A stretch of DNA of 64,000 nucleotides from Thermoplasmata archaeon (GCA_015063125.1 SUTB01000001.1:769352-833351), one strand, 5' to 3'. Counted from the first letter of the stretch, positions 25,277-34,469 are shown. Numbers and translations are program-made. Notes: generated by a model from the sequence alone, not told the origin.

Positions 25277-26644
25277 TCAAGCTTCTTCGAGCTCGGGGTT
25301 CATGAGATGGTTCTTCATGACGATATTGGTGATGATACCGACGATCAGCGCAGGGGCCAGCGAATCGATGACAACTCCTCCGCCGAAATCGAAGTACAAT
25401 CCTCCGAGACCGCAGATGAAGACTGCTGCGACGACGTACAGGTTCCTAGGATCCATGAGCTCCACACCGGACAGCATCCTGAGACCCGATACGGAGATGA
25501 ATCCGTACAGTGCGATACAGGTAGATCCTATGACACACCAGGGCAAGGTCTCGACGAACACCACGATGGGGTAGATGAATGCCACGACGATACAGATGAA
25601 CGCTGTCAGCAGGATGGTCCTGGTAGATGCATTCTTGGACAGTGCGACACATCCGATCGATTCACCATAGGTGGTGTTGGGGACACCTCCGAAGATAGCT
25701 CCGACGAACGATCCCACTCCGTCTCCCACAAGGGTCCTGTGAAGTCCGGGATCGGCGAACAGGTTCCGCTTGAGGATCGAACTGATGTTCTTGTGATCCC
25801 CGAGGTGCTCCGTGAACACGACGAATGCGGTGACGAAGTATGCGACGATGATGGTTACGATCTTCGACATATCTACGGCAGAGAGATCCTGTCCCAAGAG
25901 TCCGACGAAGGTCAGCTGGGGGATCCAGTTGTTGAAGTCCCCGATCTTCTCGAACGGCGAGAAGTCGATGAGCTGAAGGTCCTGGATGCCGGTCGCCATT
26001 CCGATTCCTGTCAGGATCAGAGCGGCAACGTATCCGACTGCGATTCCGACAATAAAGGGATACATCCTGATGGAGCTCCTTGCCCTCACTGAGGTGTATG
26101 CGATCACCATGAAGGCGAACAGACCGAGGATTATAGCGAACATGTTGTATGATGCAGTCGGCAGTGCAGCGTTGTACTCGTTGTACATCACATAGGTCAT
26201 GGCGGTTCCTGCGAGGAAGAATCCAATCAATGCCACAGTGGGTCCGATGACGATCGGAGGCAGGTACTTGTTGATCCACCTGATTCCTCCGGCCAGAACG
26301 ATGACGGCGATGAGGACGTAGACCAGACATGCGACCAATGCTCCGATTATGAGACCGAAGAACCCGCATCCGATGGCCATGAACAGCGGACCGATGAATG
26401 CGAAACTGCTTCCTAGGAAGACAGGGCTCTTGAACTGCGTGAACAGGAGGTACACGATCGTACCGAATCCCGCTCCGATGAGGGCGGAAGCCATGTTCAG
26501 GTACTCGCCTGTGGGGTCCACGATGAGCGGTACGAGTATGGTGGCCGCACTGATGGCGAGGAACTGCTGCAGAGCGCAGATCAAGTTCTCCTTGAACGGA
26601 GGCTTGTCCCCCACATCATATTTCATTCCATTTTCTTCAGACAT
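25277..26644 (-). CDS. uraA: Uracil/xanthine permease (NCS2 family)
   Basis: 455 residues with about 12-14 hydrophobic helices. NCS2 motifs are seen: GSSFAFIGP in the region of the central half-helix, TEHLGDHKNISSIL (with the Glu that binds the base in UraA) and GGVPNTTYGESIG near residue 315. The position 28 bases after upp on the same strand makes uracil the probable substrate. Start ATG 26644, stop TGA followed by a strong terminator. Confidence 0.92.
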   Translation of the reverse strand: MSEENGMKYDVGDKPPFKENLICALQQFLAISAATILVPLIVDPTGEYLNMASALIGAGFGTIVYLLFTQFKSPVFLGSSFAFIGPLFMAIGCGFFGLIIGALVACLVYVLIAVIVLAGGIRWINKYLPPIVIGPTVALIGFFLAGTAMTYVMYNEYNAALPTASYNMFAIILGLFAFMVIAYTSVRARSSIRMYPFIVGIAVGYVAALILTGIGMATGIQDLQLIDFSPFEKIGDFNNWIPQLTFVGLLGQDLSAVDMSKIVTIIVAYFVTAFVVFTEHLGDHKNISSILKRNLFADPGLHRTLVGDGVGSFVGAIFGGVPNTTYGESIGCVALSKNASTRTILLTAFICIVVAFIYPIVVFVETLPWCVIGSTCIALYGFISVSGLRMLSGVELMDPRNLYVVAAVFICGLGGLYFDFGGGVVIDSLAPALIVGIITNIVMKNHLMNPELEEA

Positions 26645-26672
26645 GATATCTTCTCACTAATGAGTTTGTGAA

Positions 26673-27311
26673 TCATTTGGTTCCGAAGATCCTGTCTCCG
26701 GCATCCCCTAATCCAGGAAGGATGTATGCGTTCTCGTTCAGTTCCCTGTCCATGGTGGAGATGTACACCTCCACGTCCGGGTGGTCCTTATGGATCCTCT
26801 CGGCTCCAGTCGGAGCGGCGATGATGGACAGGAGCTTGATCCTCTTGCATCCGTGCTTCTTCAGCATGGTGATCGCCTCTGAGGCGCTGCCTCCTGTGGC
26901 TAGCATGGGATCGGTGACAATGACCACCTTCTCTTCGATACGATCGGGCAGTTTGCAATAGTACTCTATGGGTTGGTGCGTCTCCTCGTCCCTGTACAGG
27001 CCGATGTGCCCTATTTTGGCAGAAGGGAAGATGCTCAGAATCCCGTCCACCATGCCCAGTCCGGCACGGAGGATGGGGATGACCGCGATGCAATCATGCT
27101 TAACTACTGTCTGCTTGCATTTCTCCAAGGGAGTCTGGACCTCTATCTCCATAGTCGGAACGTCCCTGAAACTCTCGTAGACCATCAAAGCGGCGATCTC
27201 ATTGATCAGGTCCCTAAAATCCTTGTGACCGGTATTGACATCCCTGAGCATCGCCACTTTATGACGGATCAGCGGATGGTCCAGGATATGAATGTTCGGG
27301 CAAAAATCCAT
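26673..27311 (-). CDS. upp: Uracil phosphoribosyltransferase
   Basis: 212 residues. The family motifs are HPLIRHKVAMLRD at the N-terminus, the PRPP-binding IVTDPMLATGGSASEAI and, near the end, LPGLGDAGDRIFGTK, which binds uracil. It converts uracil plus PRPP to UMP in the cytoplasm. It is first gene of an operon with uraA. I prefer ATG 27311 over the GTG at 27320 because the segment between them is not part of the family, but the GTG cannot be excluded. Confidence 0.93.
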   Translation of the reverse strand: MDFCPNIHILDHPLIRHKVAMLRDVNTGHKDFRDLINEIAALMVYESFRDVPTMEIEVQTPLEKCKQTVVKHDCIAVIPILRAGLGMVDGILSIFPSAKIGHIGLYRDEETHQPIEYYCKLPDRIEEKVVIVTDPMLATGGSASEAITMLKKHGCKRIKLLSIIAAPTGAERIHKDHPDVEVYISTMDRELNENAYILPGLGDAGDRIFGTK

Positions 27312-27437
27312 CGAACTCACTTCTCTGGGAATATTGTATGGTAGTATCAGTTAAAACTGATTCGTTTAACATACGACAATAATGTGATTTTTAGCAAGAT
27401 AATGGTCATTGTTGCCCACTAGAATGATGCCCTTGAT

Positions 27438-28061
27438 TCAGAGCAACAGGAAGAAAATGAGATACGTTATGACGAATCCCACAAGCGCTCCGCCCACCAA
27501 TTGGAGAGGAGTGTGCTTATTCAGGAAGTAACGGCTCCACATGATCGGGGGCAGAAGGAGTATGTACAACACCCCGAAAGGCCAGAATGCTGCGGCCAAT
27601 CCCATGGATGGTCCGATGACACCGCATGCATGAACGCTGATCTTCCAGAACGGGGTAATGAATGCTATCGCAAGAGTAACTAGGACGTAACAGATCATGA
27701 GCACGGTGGCGAGCCATGGCGCCCCCAGCAAGTATAGCAGAACGACGCCTATCGAATAGCCGATTATTCCCGCGATCAGAGGCCACATCCTGTCCTCCTT
27801 CCTCTCCACATCGAGCTTGTCCGCATTGCCGTACTTCTTCGAGAAGAACACTATGACCGAGATCGGGATGACCACAGCCGAGAGAACTGAAGCGATTGAT
27901 GCTAGGATGCCTGTCGTTGAATCCTCTGAATAGGATATGCATATGGCGATGAACGGGATTATGGCCAAGAATGGCGGCTGGCCTATGATGGAGATGATTT
28001 TCGCTATCTTCTCGGTCTTGGGAGATATTGTTCCCTCGAAGCGATGCGTCGGATCATGCAT
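27438..28061 (-). CDS. PAP2-superfamily membrane phosphatase
   Basis: 207 residues with six hydrophobic segments. The three PAP2 signature blocks are recognisable but degenerate: KLDVERKEDR (K-x6-RP type), SVHACGV (PSGH type) and SRYFLNKHTPLQLVGG (SR-x5-H-x3-D type, with Gln where the Asp usually stands). Members dephosphorylate lipid phosphates such as undecaprenyl or phosphatidyl phosphates. The gene overlaps tmk by eight bases and follows a polyprenol-kinase-like gene, which suggests polyprenyl phosphate as a substrate; the altered third motif makes activity uncertain. ATG 28061, stop TGA. Confidence 0.75.
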   Translation of the reverse strand: MHDPTHRFEGTISPKTEKIAKIISIIGQPPFLAIIPFIAICISYSEDSTTGILASIASVLSAVVIPISVIVFFSKKYGNADKLDVERKEDRMWPLIAGIIGYSIGVVLLYLLGAPWLATVLMICYVLVTLAIAFITPFWKISVHACGVIGPSMGLAAAFWPFGVLYILLLPPIMWSRYFLNKHTPLQLVGGALVGFVITYLIFFLLL

Positions 28062-28635
28062 TCTTACGGACCTCCTTCAGAACATTCATCGTCTGTTCCT
28101 TGGTCTGCTCCGGTGTCCCAGAGTTGTCGATCTTGATCCAACTGTCGGTTATGAGGGACATCCTGTGGCGTGTCTTCTCCAGCTTCTCCTCGGTCTCGAA
28201 GGTCTCGATCTCCTCGCCCCTCTCGTAGATCCTCTGGAGAGCGATCTTGGGCTCTATGTCCACGTAGATCTTCACCTCGGGAACGGGAAGGATCATCTCT
28301 ATGACCTTGTAGATTGGTCTGCAAAGGAATTCGGGCAGATAAGCAGCGGCGAGGCTGTACCTGACGAAGATTATGTCATCGTACTCCTTTCCGTGCTTCC
28401 TCTTGAATCTGAGCGAATGCAGCACATCGAAGATGTAGTATGTGGTGGAGATCAGAACGGCGACCTTGCCGTCCTTGAGAAGGTACTTGGATGCTGTGCG
28501 CCCGTATGACGTCTCGCTGTTGGGGTGGGTGATCTCTAGGACTTTACGTCCCTCCGACACCAGCTGCTCCCTTATGAAATCGGAAGAAGTGGTCTTTCCG
28601 GACCCATCCATACCGTCAACAACGAACCATGTCAT
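28054..28635 (-). CDS. tmk: Thymidylate kinase-like protein
   Basis: 193 residues. P-loop VVDGMDGSGKTT at the start, a helical middle part and the TMPK-type Arg-rich lid (LQRIYERGEEIETFE). Length and fold match thymidylate kinase (dTMP to dTDP). The canonical DRY/SSLAYQ motif is represented by FVRYSLAAAYLP. Its place between a polyprenol-kinase-like gene and a PAP2 phosphatase leaves room for a different phosphate acceptor, but dTMP is the default. ATG 28635, four bases after the upstream gene. Confidence 0.8.
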   Translation of the reverse strand: MTWFVVDGMDGSGKTTSSDFIREQLVSEGRKVLEITHPNSETSYGRTASKYLLKDGKVAVLISTTYYIFDVLHSLRFKRKHGKEYDDIIFVRYSLAAAYLPEFLCRPIYKVIEMILPVPEVKIYVDIEPKIALQRIYERGEEIETFETEEKLEKTRHRMSLITDSWIKIDNSGTPEQTKEQTMNVLKEVRKNA

Positions 28636-28639
28636 CTGA

Positions 28640-29368
28640 TCACAATCCCAACAGAATCATGACGGCCGTGACGGCCATGCAGTTGACGATGTTGTCCACC
28701 CATCCGGGAGTGAAAGTCTCTGTGATCGATACGACGGCGCCTGCTATCAGACAGCACGCCCACATGGGGATCGATGCCGCTAGCTTTATTCCGGTCGGAT
28801 CGGGCAGAGGCATGAAGCCAAGGAAAACGATCAGGACCATGGAAACGATGGCCGTGACGAACAGGACTGCGAGCGTTCCCTCCATCGATTTGCCGTTGAC
28901 GGTCTTGTGCTTTCCATACTTCTTACCTATGATGCTTCCGAATCCGTCTCCCCAGGTCATCGCCACTATGCCCATGGACGCTGCGGTCCAATGCTCGTTG
29001 AAGCATAATGCGACGAGGATGACGATGCTGACCACATACAGGAACAGTCCCGGTGTGTGGCCTTTGTTCTTCGATATGTCCCCAAGAGCTGAATTCGATA
29101 TCGCATTATTTTTGAGCATCGCGAAGAAGAGAATGATCGCGAAGGGCACTGCGAAGAATGCCTCCATCACCCAAGCGTTCTCGAACATCCACCAGATGAA
29201 CACGAAATTACCGATTCCGATGTGGATGATCTTGCGTATGTCGTACTTGTCTCCGGTCTTCTTCTGGGTGAGAAGAGCGACGGCCAATACGGCTACAATC
29301 AGTGCGTAGACCAGCACAAGGGCAACGATATCGTTGCTCGAGATCTGAAAAAGGTCTTCGATGCCCAT
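28640..29368 (-). CDS. Dolichol/phytol kinase-like membrane protein (CTP-dependent polyprenol kinase family)
   Basis: 242 residues with about seven transmembrane helices. Conserved blocks include RKIIHIGIGNFVF near residue 45, TWGDGFGSIIGKKYGKHK and GKSMEGTLAVL. These are shared by dolichol kinase, phytol kinase (VTE5) and the related VTE6/CDP-alcohol proteins. It probably phosphorylates an isoprenoid alcohol such as geranylgeraniol at the membrane, feeding archaeal lipid synthesis. It starts an operon with tmk and the PAP2 gene and is divergent from DGGGP synthase. The TATA box at about 29390-29400 predicts a leaderless start at ATG 29368. Stop TGA. Confidence 0.75.
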   Translation of the reverse strand: MGIEDLFQISSNDIVALVLVYALIVAVLAVALLTQKKTGDKYDIRKIIHIGIGNFVFIWWMFENAWVMEAFFAVPFAIILFFAMLKNNAISNSALGDISKNKGHTPGLFLYVVSIVILVALCFNEHWTAASMGIVAMTWGDGFGSIIGKKYGKHKTVNGKSMEGTLAVLFVTAIVSMVLIVFLGFMPLPDPTGIKLAASIPMWACCLIAGAVVSITETFTPGWVDNIVNCMAVTAVMILLGL

Positions 29369-29389
29369 GTGCCATACACCTGATACTTA

Positions 29390-29401
29390 ACGGTATAAAT
29401 G
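29390..29401 (-). promoter_or_regulatory. TATA box of the polyprenol-kinase operon
   Basis: On the minus strand the element reads catttatacc, centred about 27 bases before ATG 29368; this fits a leaderless transcript. Confidence 0.5.
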
Positions 29402-29482
29402 ACTTAGAGATAAAGGTATGTCCGTCGGATGACGATTTATCTCCACCAATCGAATTTATAGCCCTTCGATGATTGCTGTAGC

Positions 29483-30313
29483 ATGAACAAGTACCTTCGG
29501 CTGTTCAGGCTCGGCAACACACTGATCGGCTCGTTCGCGATCCTCATCGCGGCATTCATGGCTGCCGGTACAGGTATGATCGATTACTGGCAGAACCTCG
29601 TCATAGGTTTCGCTGTGGTGTTCACATTCATAGCTGGAGGAAACTCGCTCAACGACTTCATCGATGTAGAGATTGACAAGACAGCGCATCCTGACCGCCC
29701 GGTGCCATCAGGTGAGCTCACACCGATACAGGCCAGGAACATCGGAATCGTTATGCTGGTCCTATCGGCAGTGCTGTCGCTCCTTACTATGGATATCCCG
29801 AGCATCGCCATCGTCATCATAGCGGTCATCCTGATGGCCTCCTACGAGCTCTTCCTCAAGCAGAGGGGATTCATAGGGAACCTGACCATCGCCGTAATGA
29901 CCGGAATGGTCTTCCTTCTCGCAGGAGCCCTCGTCGGCGACTACACCTCCAACATCGCAGTTGCGGGAATGGCGACCCTGGTCTCGGTAGGAAGGGAGAT
30001 CTCCAAGGACATCGAGGACATGGAATCCGATATCGGAAGGAAGACCCTCCCCATGAGCATCGGAGTCAGGAACGCATCGATAGTCGCTTCGCTATTCTAC
30101 CTAGCTGGTCCAATCCTCAGCTGGTATCCGATCTACCTCGATCCGGCCAACTACCTGTACTACAGCGTTATCCTCGCGGACATCGCGTTCTTCTACTGCG
30201 CATACAAAGTGTTCTCGGACCCCCACGCAGCGGAGAAGAAGGCCAAGATCGGTATGCTGTTCGGACTCCTGGCGTTCATCCTGAGCGCCATCTACTACAG
30301 CTTCCTCGCGTGA
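29483..30313 (+). CDS. Digeranylgeranylglyceryl phosphate synthase (UbiA family)
   Basis: 276 residues with eight or nine helices. The two Asp-rich motifs are NDFIDVEIDKTAHPDRP (near 57) and GREISKDIEDMESDIG (near 168), the pattern of archaeal DGGGP synthase. It attaches the second geranylgeranyl chain to GGGP in the membrane, a core step in archaeal ether-lipid synthesis. A TATA element (atttata, 29454-29460) about 27 bases before ATG 29483 suggests a leaderless transcript. Stop TGA; the PemK-like gene follows four bases later. Confidence 0.92.
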   Translation: MNKYLRLFRLGNTLIGSFAILIAAFMAAGTGMIDYWQNLVIGFAVVFTFIAGGNSLNDFIDVEIDKTAHPDRPVPSGELTPIQARNIGIVMLVLSAVLSLLTMDIPSIAIVIIAVILMASYELFLKQRGFIGNLTIAVMTGMVFLLAGALVGDYTSNIAVAGMATLVSVGREISKDIEDMESDIGRKTLPMSIGVRNASIVASLFYLAGPILSWYPIYLDPANYLYYSVILADIAFFYCAYKVFSDPHAAEKKAKIGMLFGLLAFILSAIYYSFLA

Positions 30314-30317
30314 TAGG

Positions 30318-30683
30318 ATGAAGCTCAAGCAGGACACCTCCGACCCGAAGGCTATGGAGGTGTGGAACGCCAAGGTCGATTTCGATAACATGTCCGGCGC
30401 GAAGAACCGTCCGGTCATCGTCCTGGCGAAGAAGGGCGATGCGTACACGGTATTCATGGTCACATCCCACGGCCATCATCCGGAGACGGATATCAAACTG
30501 GTGGACCCGTACGAGGTCATGCTGGACAAGACCTCGACGGTCAGGACGGATAGAACTTTCAATGTCCCCAAAAGCAGGTTCAATTACAAGCTCGGAGACC
30601 TGGCGCCGGACGACTGCGAGATGGTGGAGATGTTCTACGGTCGTGTGAAGAACGGCAAGCGCATCAATACGCCATACGTCTGA
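30318..30683 (+). CDS. MazF/PemK-like (toxin-fold) protein
   Basis: 121 residues. VWNAKVDFDNMSG..KNRPVIVL resembles the first strands of the MazF/PemK SH3-like barrel (VW...D...G...RP.vV), followed by a strand with TVFMVTSH and the later KSRFNYKLGDL. In MazF toxins these elements form an mRNA endoribonuclease. There is no antitoxin gene beside it: upstream is DGGGP synthase, downstream the convergent phosphate symporter. It may thus be a domesticated member of the fold. ATG 30318, stop TGA directly adjoining the next gene's stop. Confidence 0.6.
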   Translation: MKLKQDTSDPKAMEVWNAKVDFDNMSGAKNRPVIVLAKKGDAYTVFMVTSHGHHPETDIKLVDPYEVMLDKTSTVRTDRTFNVPKSRFNYKLGDLAPDDCEMVEMFYGRVKNGKRINTPYV

Positions 30684-32363
30684 TCAGGCATACAGCCTGA
30701 TGACCTTTCCCATGTTGATAAGATGGTCCGCAACCCTCTCTGAATCCGAGGTCATCGCAAGGAACTCCGAACCGACATCCAGAGTGCATATCCCCTCATT
30801 GAGCCTCTTGACATGGTTCTCGGCCATCTCCGCAGTGACGATGTCGATGTGCTCCTCGATGTCATAGGCGGCTTCGAGGGCGATTTCGTTGGTCTCTGTG
30901 TAGGCCATCTCGATCTTGTCATACAGCTGATCGATGAGGGCCTCCACGTTCATAGTCTCCTCGAGTGCGGTCTCCGAGAATGAAACGTTCATATCCTTCA
31001 TCTTCTGGGCGTACTCCATGATGTTCTTGGAATAATCTCCGATACGCTCGAGGTCGGATATGGTGTGATACACTGTGGAGATGTAGATTTGGTCCCTCTC
31101 GTTCAGCCTGTTCTCGGACAGTTTGACAAGGAACCTGGCGATCTCCTTGTTGAGGAAATTGAGCTCCTATTCATTCTGGCAGAACTTCTCAACATTATCG
31201 AAGTCCATCGTGCGGATCATGTGACATGCAGAACGGTAGTTCTCCATGGCGATGGAGGACATGTTCAGGACCTCCTTCTTGACCTGCTGGACTGCGATTG
31301 GGGGATTCCTGAGCATATACGCGTTCAAGTAATGCAGGCGAGGTACGAATTCCGTTTCGACCTTCTCGCCACCGATCTTCTCGGGGACAATCCTCATGAC
31401 GAGCCTGATGAGCGCATTGGTCAGTGGCAGCATGATGACCACTGTGATCACGTTGAACACCGTATGGAACATGGCCAGCTGGGTGGACGGCACTCCGGGG
31501 AACAGGGACTCGAAGATTCCTGCGTAACCGTATCCGAACAATCCGATGACCATGCCCAATATGACGAAGATGATCACTCCGAACACGTTGAACAGAAGAT
31601 GGATCACCGCTGTGCGCTTCGCGTTCAATCCGCCGGAGAATCCGGCGATCATCGCCACGACACAAGAACCGATGTTCGATCCGAGGGTCAGGTAGATTCC
31701 CTGCTCGAGGTCGATCAGACCAGTGACGACCATGGTGATGGCCAGAGTGGTGACAACCGACGAACTCTGGACCAGAGCAGTCAGGAGAATTCCGATCAGA
31801 AGCAAAACGAAGATGTTTTCGATGCCGGCAAGGAAATCGACTACCTCGGGGAGCTGCGAGAACTCCGCCATGGATGTTGCCATCATGGTCAAACCGACGA
31901 ACAGCAGACCGAAACCGGTCAGAACCCCTGCCCAGATCTTAGTGGACTCTTTCCTAGAGAACGAGTGTGCGAACGCTCCGATACCTGCTAACGCAGAGAA
32001 GATGACTGCTAGGGAGATCGTCTCCCCGCCGAACATTCCCATGGCGGCGATCTGAGCCGTTATGGTGGTACCGATGTTCGCTCCGTAGATGATAGTGGCA
32101 GCAAGCGGCAGGGTCATAATCCCCGCGTTTACGAATCCGATGACCATGACGGTCATGGCTCCGGAGCTCTGGATGGCAGCCGTACCGACGGTACCGATCC
32201 CTACTCCGTAAAGCTTGCTCTTGGAGGCCTTGGTGAACATATTCTTGAGCTTGCCACTGCTCAGCGACTCGAGATTCGAACTGAGCATCATGCACGCGGT
32301 TAGGAAAACACCGATACCTGCGAGCAGTGTCAAAATGGCCGTTGTGACAATGATAGCGTCCAA
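30684..32363 (-). CDS. Na+/phosphate cotransporter (NptA type) with PhoU-like tail and an in-frame amber codon
   Basis: Read through one TAG the gene encodes 559 residues. Two Na/Pi-cotransport repeats (GTAAIQSSGAMTVM near residue 55 and TALVQSSSVVTTL near 190) carry the QSS motifs and span residues 1-330 with about nine helices. A PhoU-like helical domain occupies the C-terminal 220. TAG is codon 399 within that domain, and the following sequence (ELNFLNKEIARFLVKLSEN, later SDLERIGDYSKNI) is normal PhoU-type sequence. Ending at TAG would cut off most of the PhoU domain. The TTG start at 32363 has GGAGGC six bases upstream. Final stop TGA. Confidence 0.88.
31167..31169 (-). other. In-frame TAG (candidate pyrrolysine codon 399) in the phosphate symporter
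   Basis: Minus-strand context is CAG AAT GAA TAG GAG CTC. The residues around it (FCQNE, then ELNFLNKEI) belong to one PhoU-like helix, where homologues would be expected to carry a polar residue such as Lys. The same GAA-TAG-G context is found at the dehydrogenase amber codon. Confidence 0.8.
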
Positions 32364-32490
32364 GAAAAGCCTCCGTTCTTGCCTTGCTTGAAAAGGCGTA
32401 TTCTTTTTACATTAAAAAGGGCGACCCCCCTACCATCGCATTGGCCACCCTCTTCCATCCATGAAACACGTACGACACTGCCATCGACAA

Positions 32491-32500
32491 TGTTATAACC
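32491..32500 (+). promoter_or_regulatory. TATA box for the ArsB/citrate-type transporter gene
   Basis: tgttataacc centred 27 bases before ATG 32522, indicating a leaderless mRNA. Confidence 0.5.
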
Positions 32501-32521
32501 GCTGGCCTGCGTTCCCATCTC

Positions 32522-33643
32522 ATGGATATCATAAGCTTCGTCAAGAAGGACTACCTTCTCATGATATCCGCGGCCCTAGCGTTCATCTCTCTGTTGATAG
32601 TTCCGTTCGACACCGTTCTGACCTATGACTACATGAGGATAGTCAAGACGATCTGCACCCTTCTGATGTTCCTGCTGATCGTTGCGGGGCTGAAGGAATG
32701 CAACGTCCTGAACAAATTGGCACAGAAGATGCTCAGTGACGTGAAATCCACGAGGATGCTCTGCATCGCCCTGATCCTTATGCCCTTCTTCTGCGCAATG
32801 CTGTTCTCGAACGACGTGGCATTGCTCACATTCGTCCCGTTGGCCATAGCGATCCTCAGCATGGCGGATATGAAAAGGGCCACCATCGGAGTCCTGGTCC
32901 TCCAGACTGTGGCGGCCAACGTGGGCAGCTTCCTCACCCCGTTCGGGAATCCCCACAACCTTTACATCTTCAATCTGAAGGACGCCTACGGCTTCACGCT
33001 TTGGGATTACGAGATGGCCCTCATCCCCATAGTCGCCATGGGAACTGTGGTGCTGCTGGCGATGACGCTGATGATGAGGAACAAACTTCTGAAATTCGGA
33101 ATGGACCAGGAGATTAGCATCAAGAACAAGACCACGGTGTTCATCATCCTGGCGCTGTTCATCCTGGCGATAATCACTGTCATCGACTTCATCCCGTTCT
33201 ACGTCACCGTGCTGATCATAATCGTCGCATTCCTGATCATGATGCCCGAGATCTTCAAGAAAGTCAATTACAGCATCCTGCTGATCTTCTTCTTCCTGTT
33301 CGTCTTCGCCAGCGGACTCACCAACATGGAATACGTGCATTCTCTGCTGACAGGGCTCATGAACTGGGATCCCATGTTGACGACCGTCATAATGTCGCAG
33401 TTCACAAGCAATGTGCCTTCTACCATTCTGCTTCAGCCGTTCACCGACGATTGGGCAGCGGTGCTGATAGGTGCGGATATAGGAGGATTCGGAACCCCCA
33501 TAGCATCCATGGCCAGCATCATTACCCTGAAGCTGTATCTACAGGAGAAGGATTCCTCTGTAAGGAACTATCTGAAGGTCTTCTTCATCGTGAACATAAC
33601 GATGCTGGCGGTGCTGATCCCGACCTATTACATCTTCGTCTGA
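32522..33643 (+). CDS. Ion transporter of the ArsB/NhaD/citrate-permease superfamily
   Basis: 373 residues with about 11 hydrophobic helices. The two inverted-repeat hairpins typical of the superfamily are visible: SNDVALLTFVPLAIAIL with NVGSFLTPFGNPHN, and TSNVPSTILLQP with GADIGGFGTPIAS. Members move arsenite, Na+/H+, citrate or other anions. The substrate cannot be named. It stands alone, between the phosphate symporter and the nuclease. Leaderless start at ATG 32522; stop TGA five bases from the convergent next gene. Confidence 0.85.
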   Translation: MDIISFVKKDYLLMISAALAFISLLIVPFDTVLTYDYMRIVKTICTLLMFLLIVAGLKECNVLNKLAQKMLSDVKSTRMLCIALILMPFFCAMLFSNDVALLTFVPLAIAILSMADMKRATIGVLVLQTVAANVGSFLTPFGNPHNLYIFNLKDAYGFTLWDYEMALIPIVAMGTVVLLAMTLMMRNKLLKFGMDQEISIKNKTTVFIILALFILAIITVIDFIPFYVTVLIIIVAFLIMMPEIFKKVNYSILLIFFFLFVFASGLTNMEYVHSLLTGLMNWDPMLTTVIMSQFTSNVPSTILLQPFTDDWAAVLIGADIGGFGTPIASMASIITLKLYLQEKDSSVRNYLKVFFIVNITMLAVLIPTYYIFV

Positions 33644-33647
33644 GGGA

Positions 33648-34418
33648 TCATCTTCTGGGCTTGTAGGCCTTGAGGTACTTCAGAACTTCTTCATCCTTGT
33701 CGGTCCACTCCGGGGTGTATCCGCCCTTGATGTACTCGTTGTACCAATCCTCGCACTGCTTCATATAGTCGGTCATATCGAGTTTGGGGACGCATATGAC
33801 CTTCGTGTTGTCCGGATTGGGAACCCACTGCTTGGGACGATCGTAGTCCTTCTCTTCAGGGAATCCAACCAGGAAAAGGATCCTGTCCAGATTGGAGAGC
33901 TCGGCATAGAGGGAAGCCTGCAGCATGTAGGTCATCGGGATGTTTGTGTAACCTCCCTGATCGTCCTTCCACTTCTCCATATCGTGGGAGGTCTTGATCT
34001 CCAGGATTGTGTCCCTGACGCCGTCGACCTGTATGTATCCATCTACAAGCCCGCCGAAGACCTTCTCGTTGTGGAAGTGGTCGTAGCCGCATTGCTCCTT
34101 GGGAACGGGTTCCTCGACTCCGACCTTCTGTTCCTCCGAGAGGCCCAACGCCTCCCTCATGAGCAACGGCTTGGCCGCGAGATAATCCCTGAGGACCGGT
34201 TCCAGGATGTTGCCGGCATCGATGTACTTGTTCGGCTTGTCTCCGGGATAGAGGCCGGCCAATTCGCAGGCCACCTTGAAGGGTGTGGAGAACTCGCTCA
34301 TTCCAAGTATCGGACCGACCTTGGTGCCGGTGATCTTCTTGAACCTGTAGATGTCGAAGATTACAGTCTTCTCCTCGTCGTCTATCTCGACGATGCTTGC
34401 CCTTCCATCGAATGCCAT
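33648..34418 (-). CDS. YqaJ-like PD-(D/E)XK nuclease
   Basis: 256 residues. ITGTKVGPILGMSEFSTPF and the Glu of YIDAGNILEPVL form the N-terminal YqaJ/lambda-exonuclease part; GGLVDGYI and ILEIKTSH supply the Asp and E-x-K of the PD-(D/E)XK site; QASLYAEL completes the motif set. Such nucleases are usually phage recombination exonucleases, working with a RecT-type annealing protein. No phage gene is near, so it may be a cellular member or a relic of an element. ATG 34418, stop TGA. Confidence 0.8.
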   Translation of the reverse strand: MAFDGRASIVEIDDEEKTVIFDIYRFKKITGTKVGPILGMSEFSTPFKVACELAGLYPGDKPNKYIDAGNILEPVLRDYLAAKPLLMREALGLSEEQKVGVEEPVPKEQCGYDHFHNEKVFGGLVDGYIQVDGVRDTILEIKTSHDMEKWKDDQGGYTNIPMTYMLQASLYAELSNLDRILFLVGFPEEKDYDRPKQWVPNPDNTKVICVPKLDMTDYMKQCEDWYNEYIKGGYTPEWTDKDEEVLKYLKAYKPRR

Positions 34419-34469
34419 GCGTGCAGAATCCTGATGGGGGTTAATGATACTATGCCCAGGAATTATAGG

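Noticed and set aside
31167..32363. Reading the phosphate symporter as ending at TAG, with a separate downstream ORF (30684-31073)
   Set aside because: The two pieces are in one frame, separated only by a TAG, with PhoU-like sequence on both sides; together they have normal family length. A pseudogene is possible but less likely, given the intact sequence and the second case at 11435.
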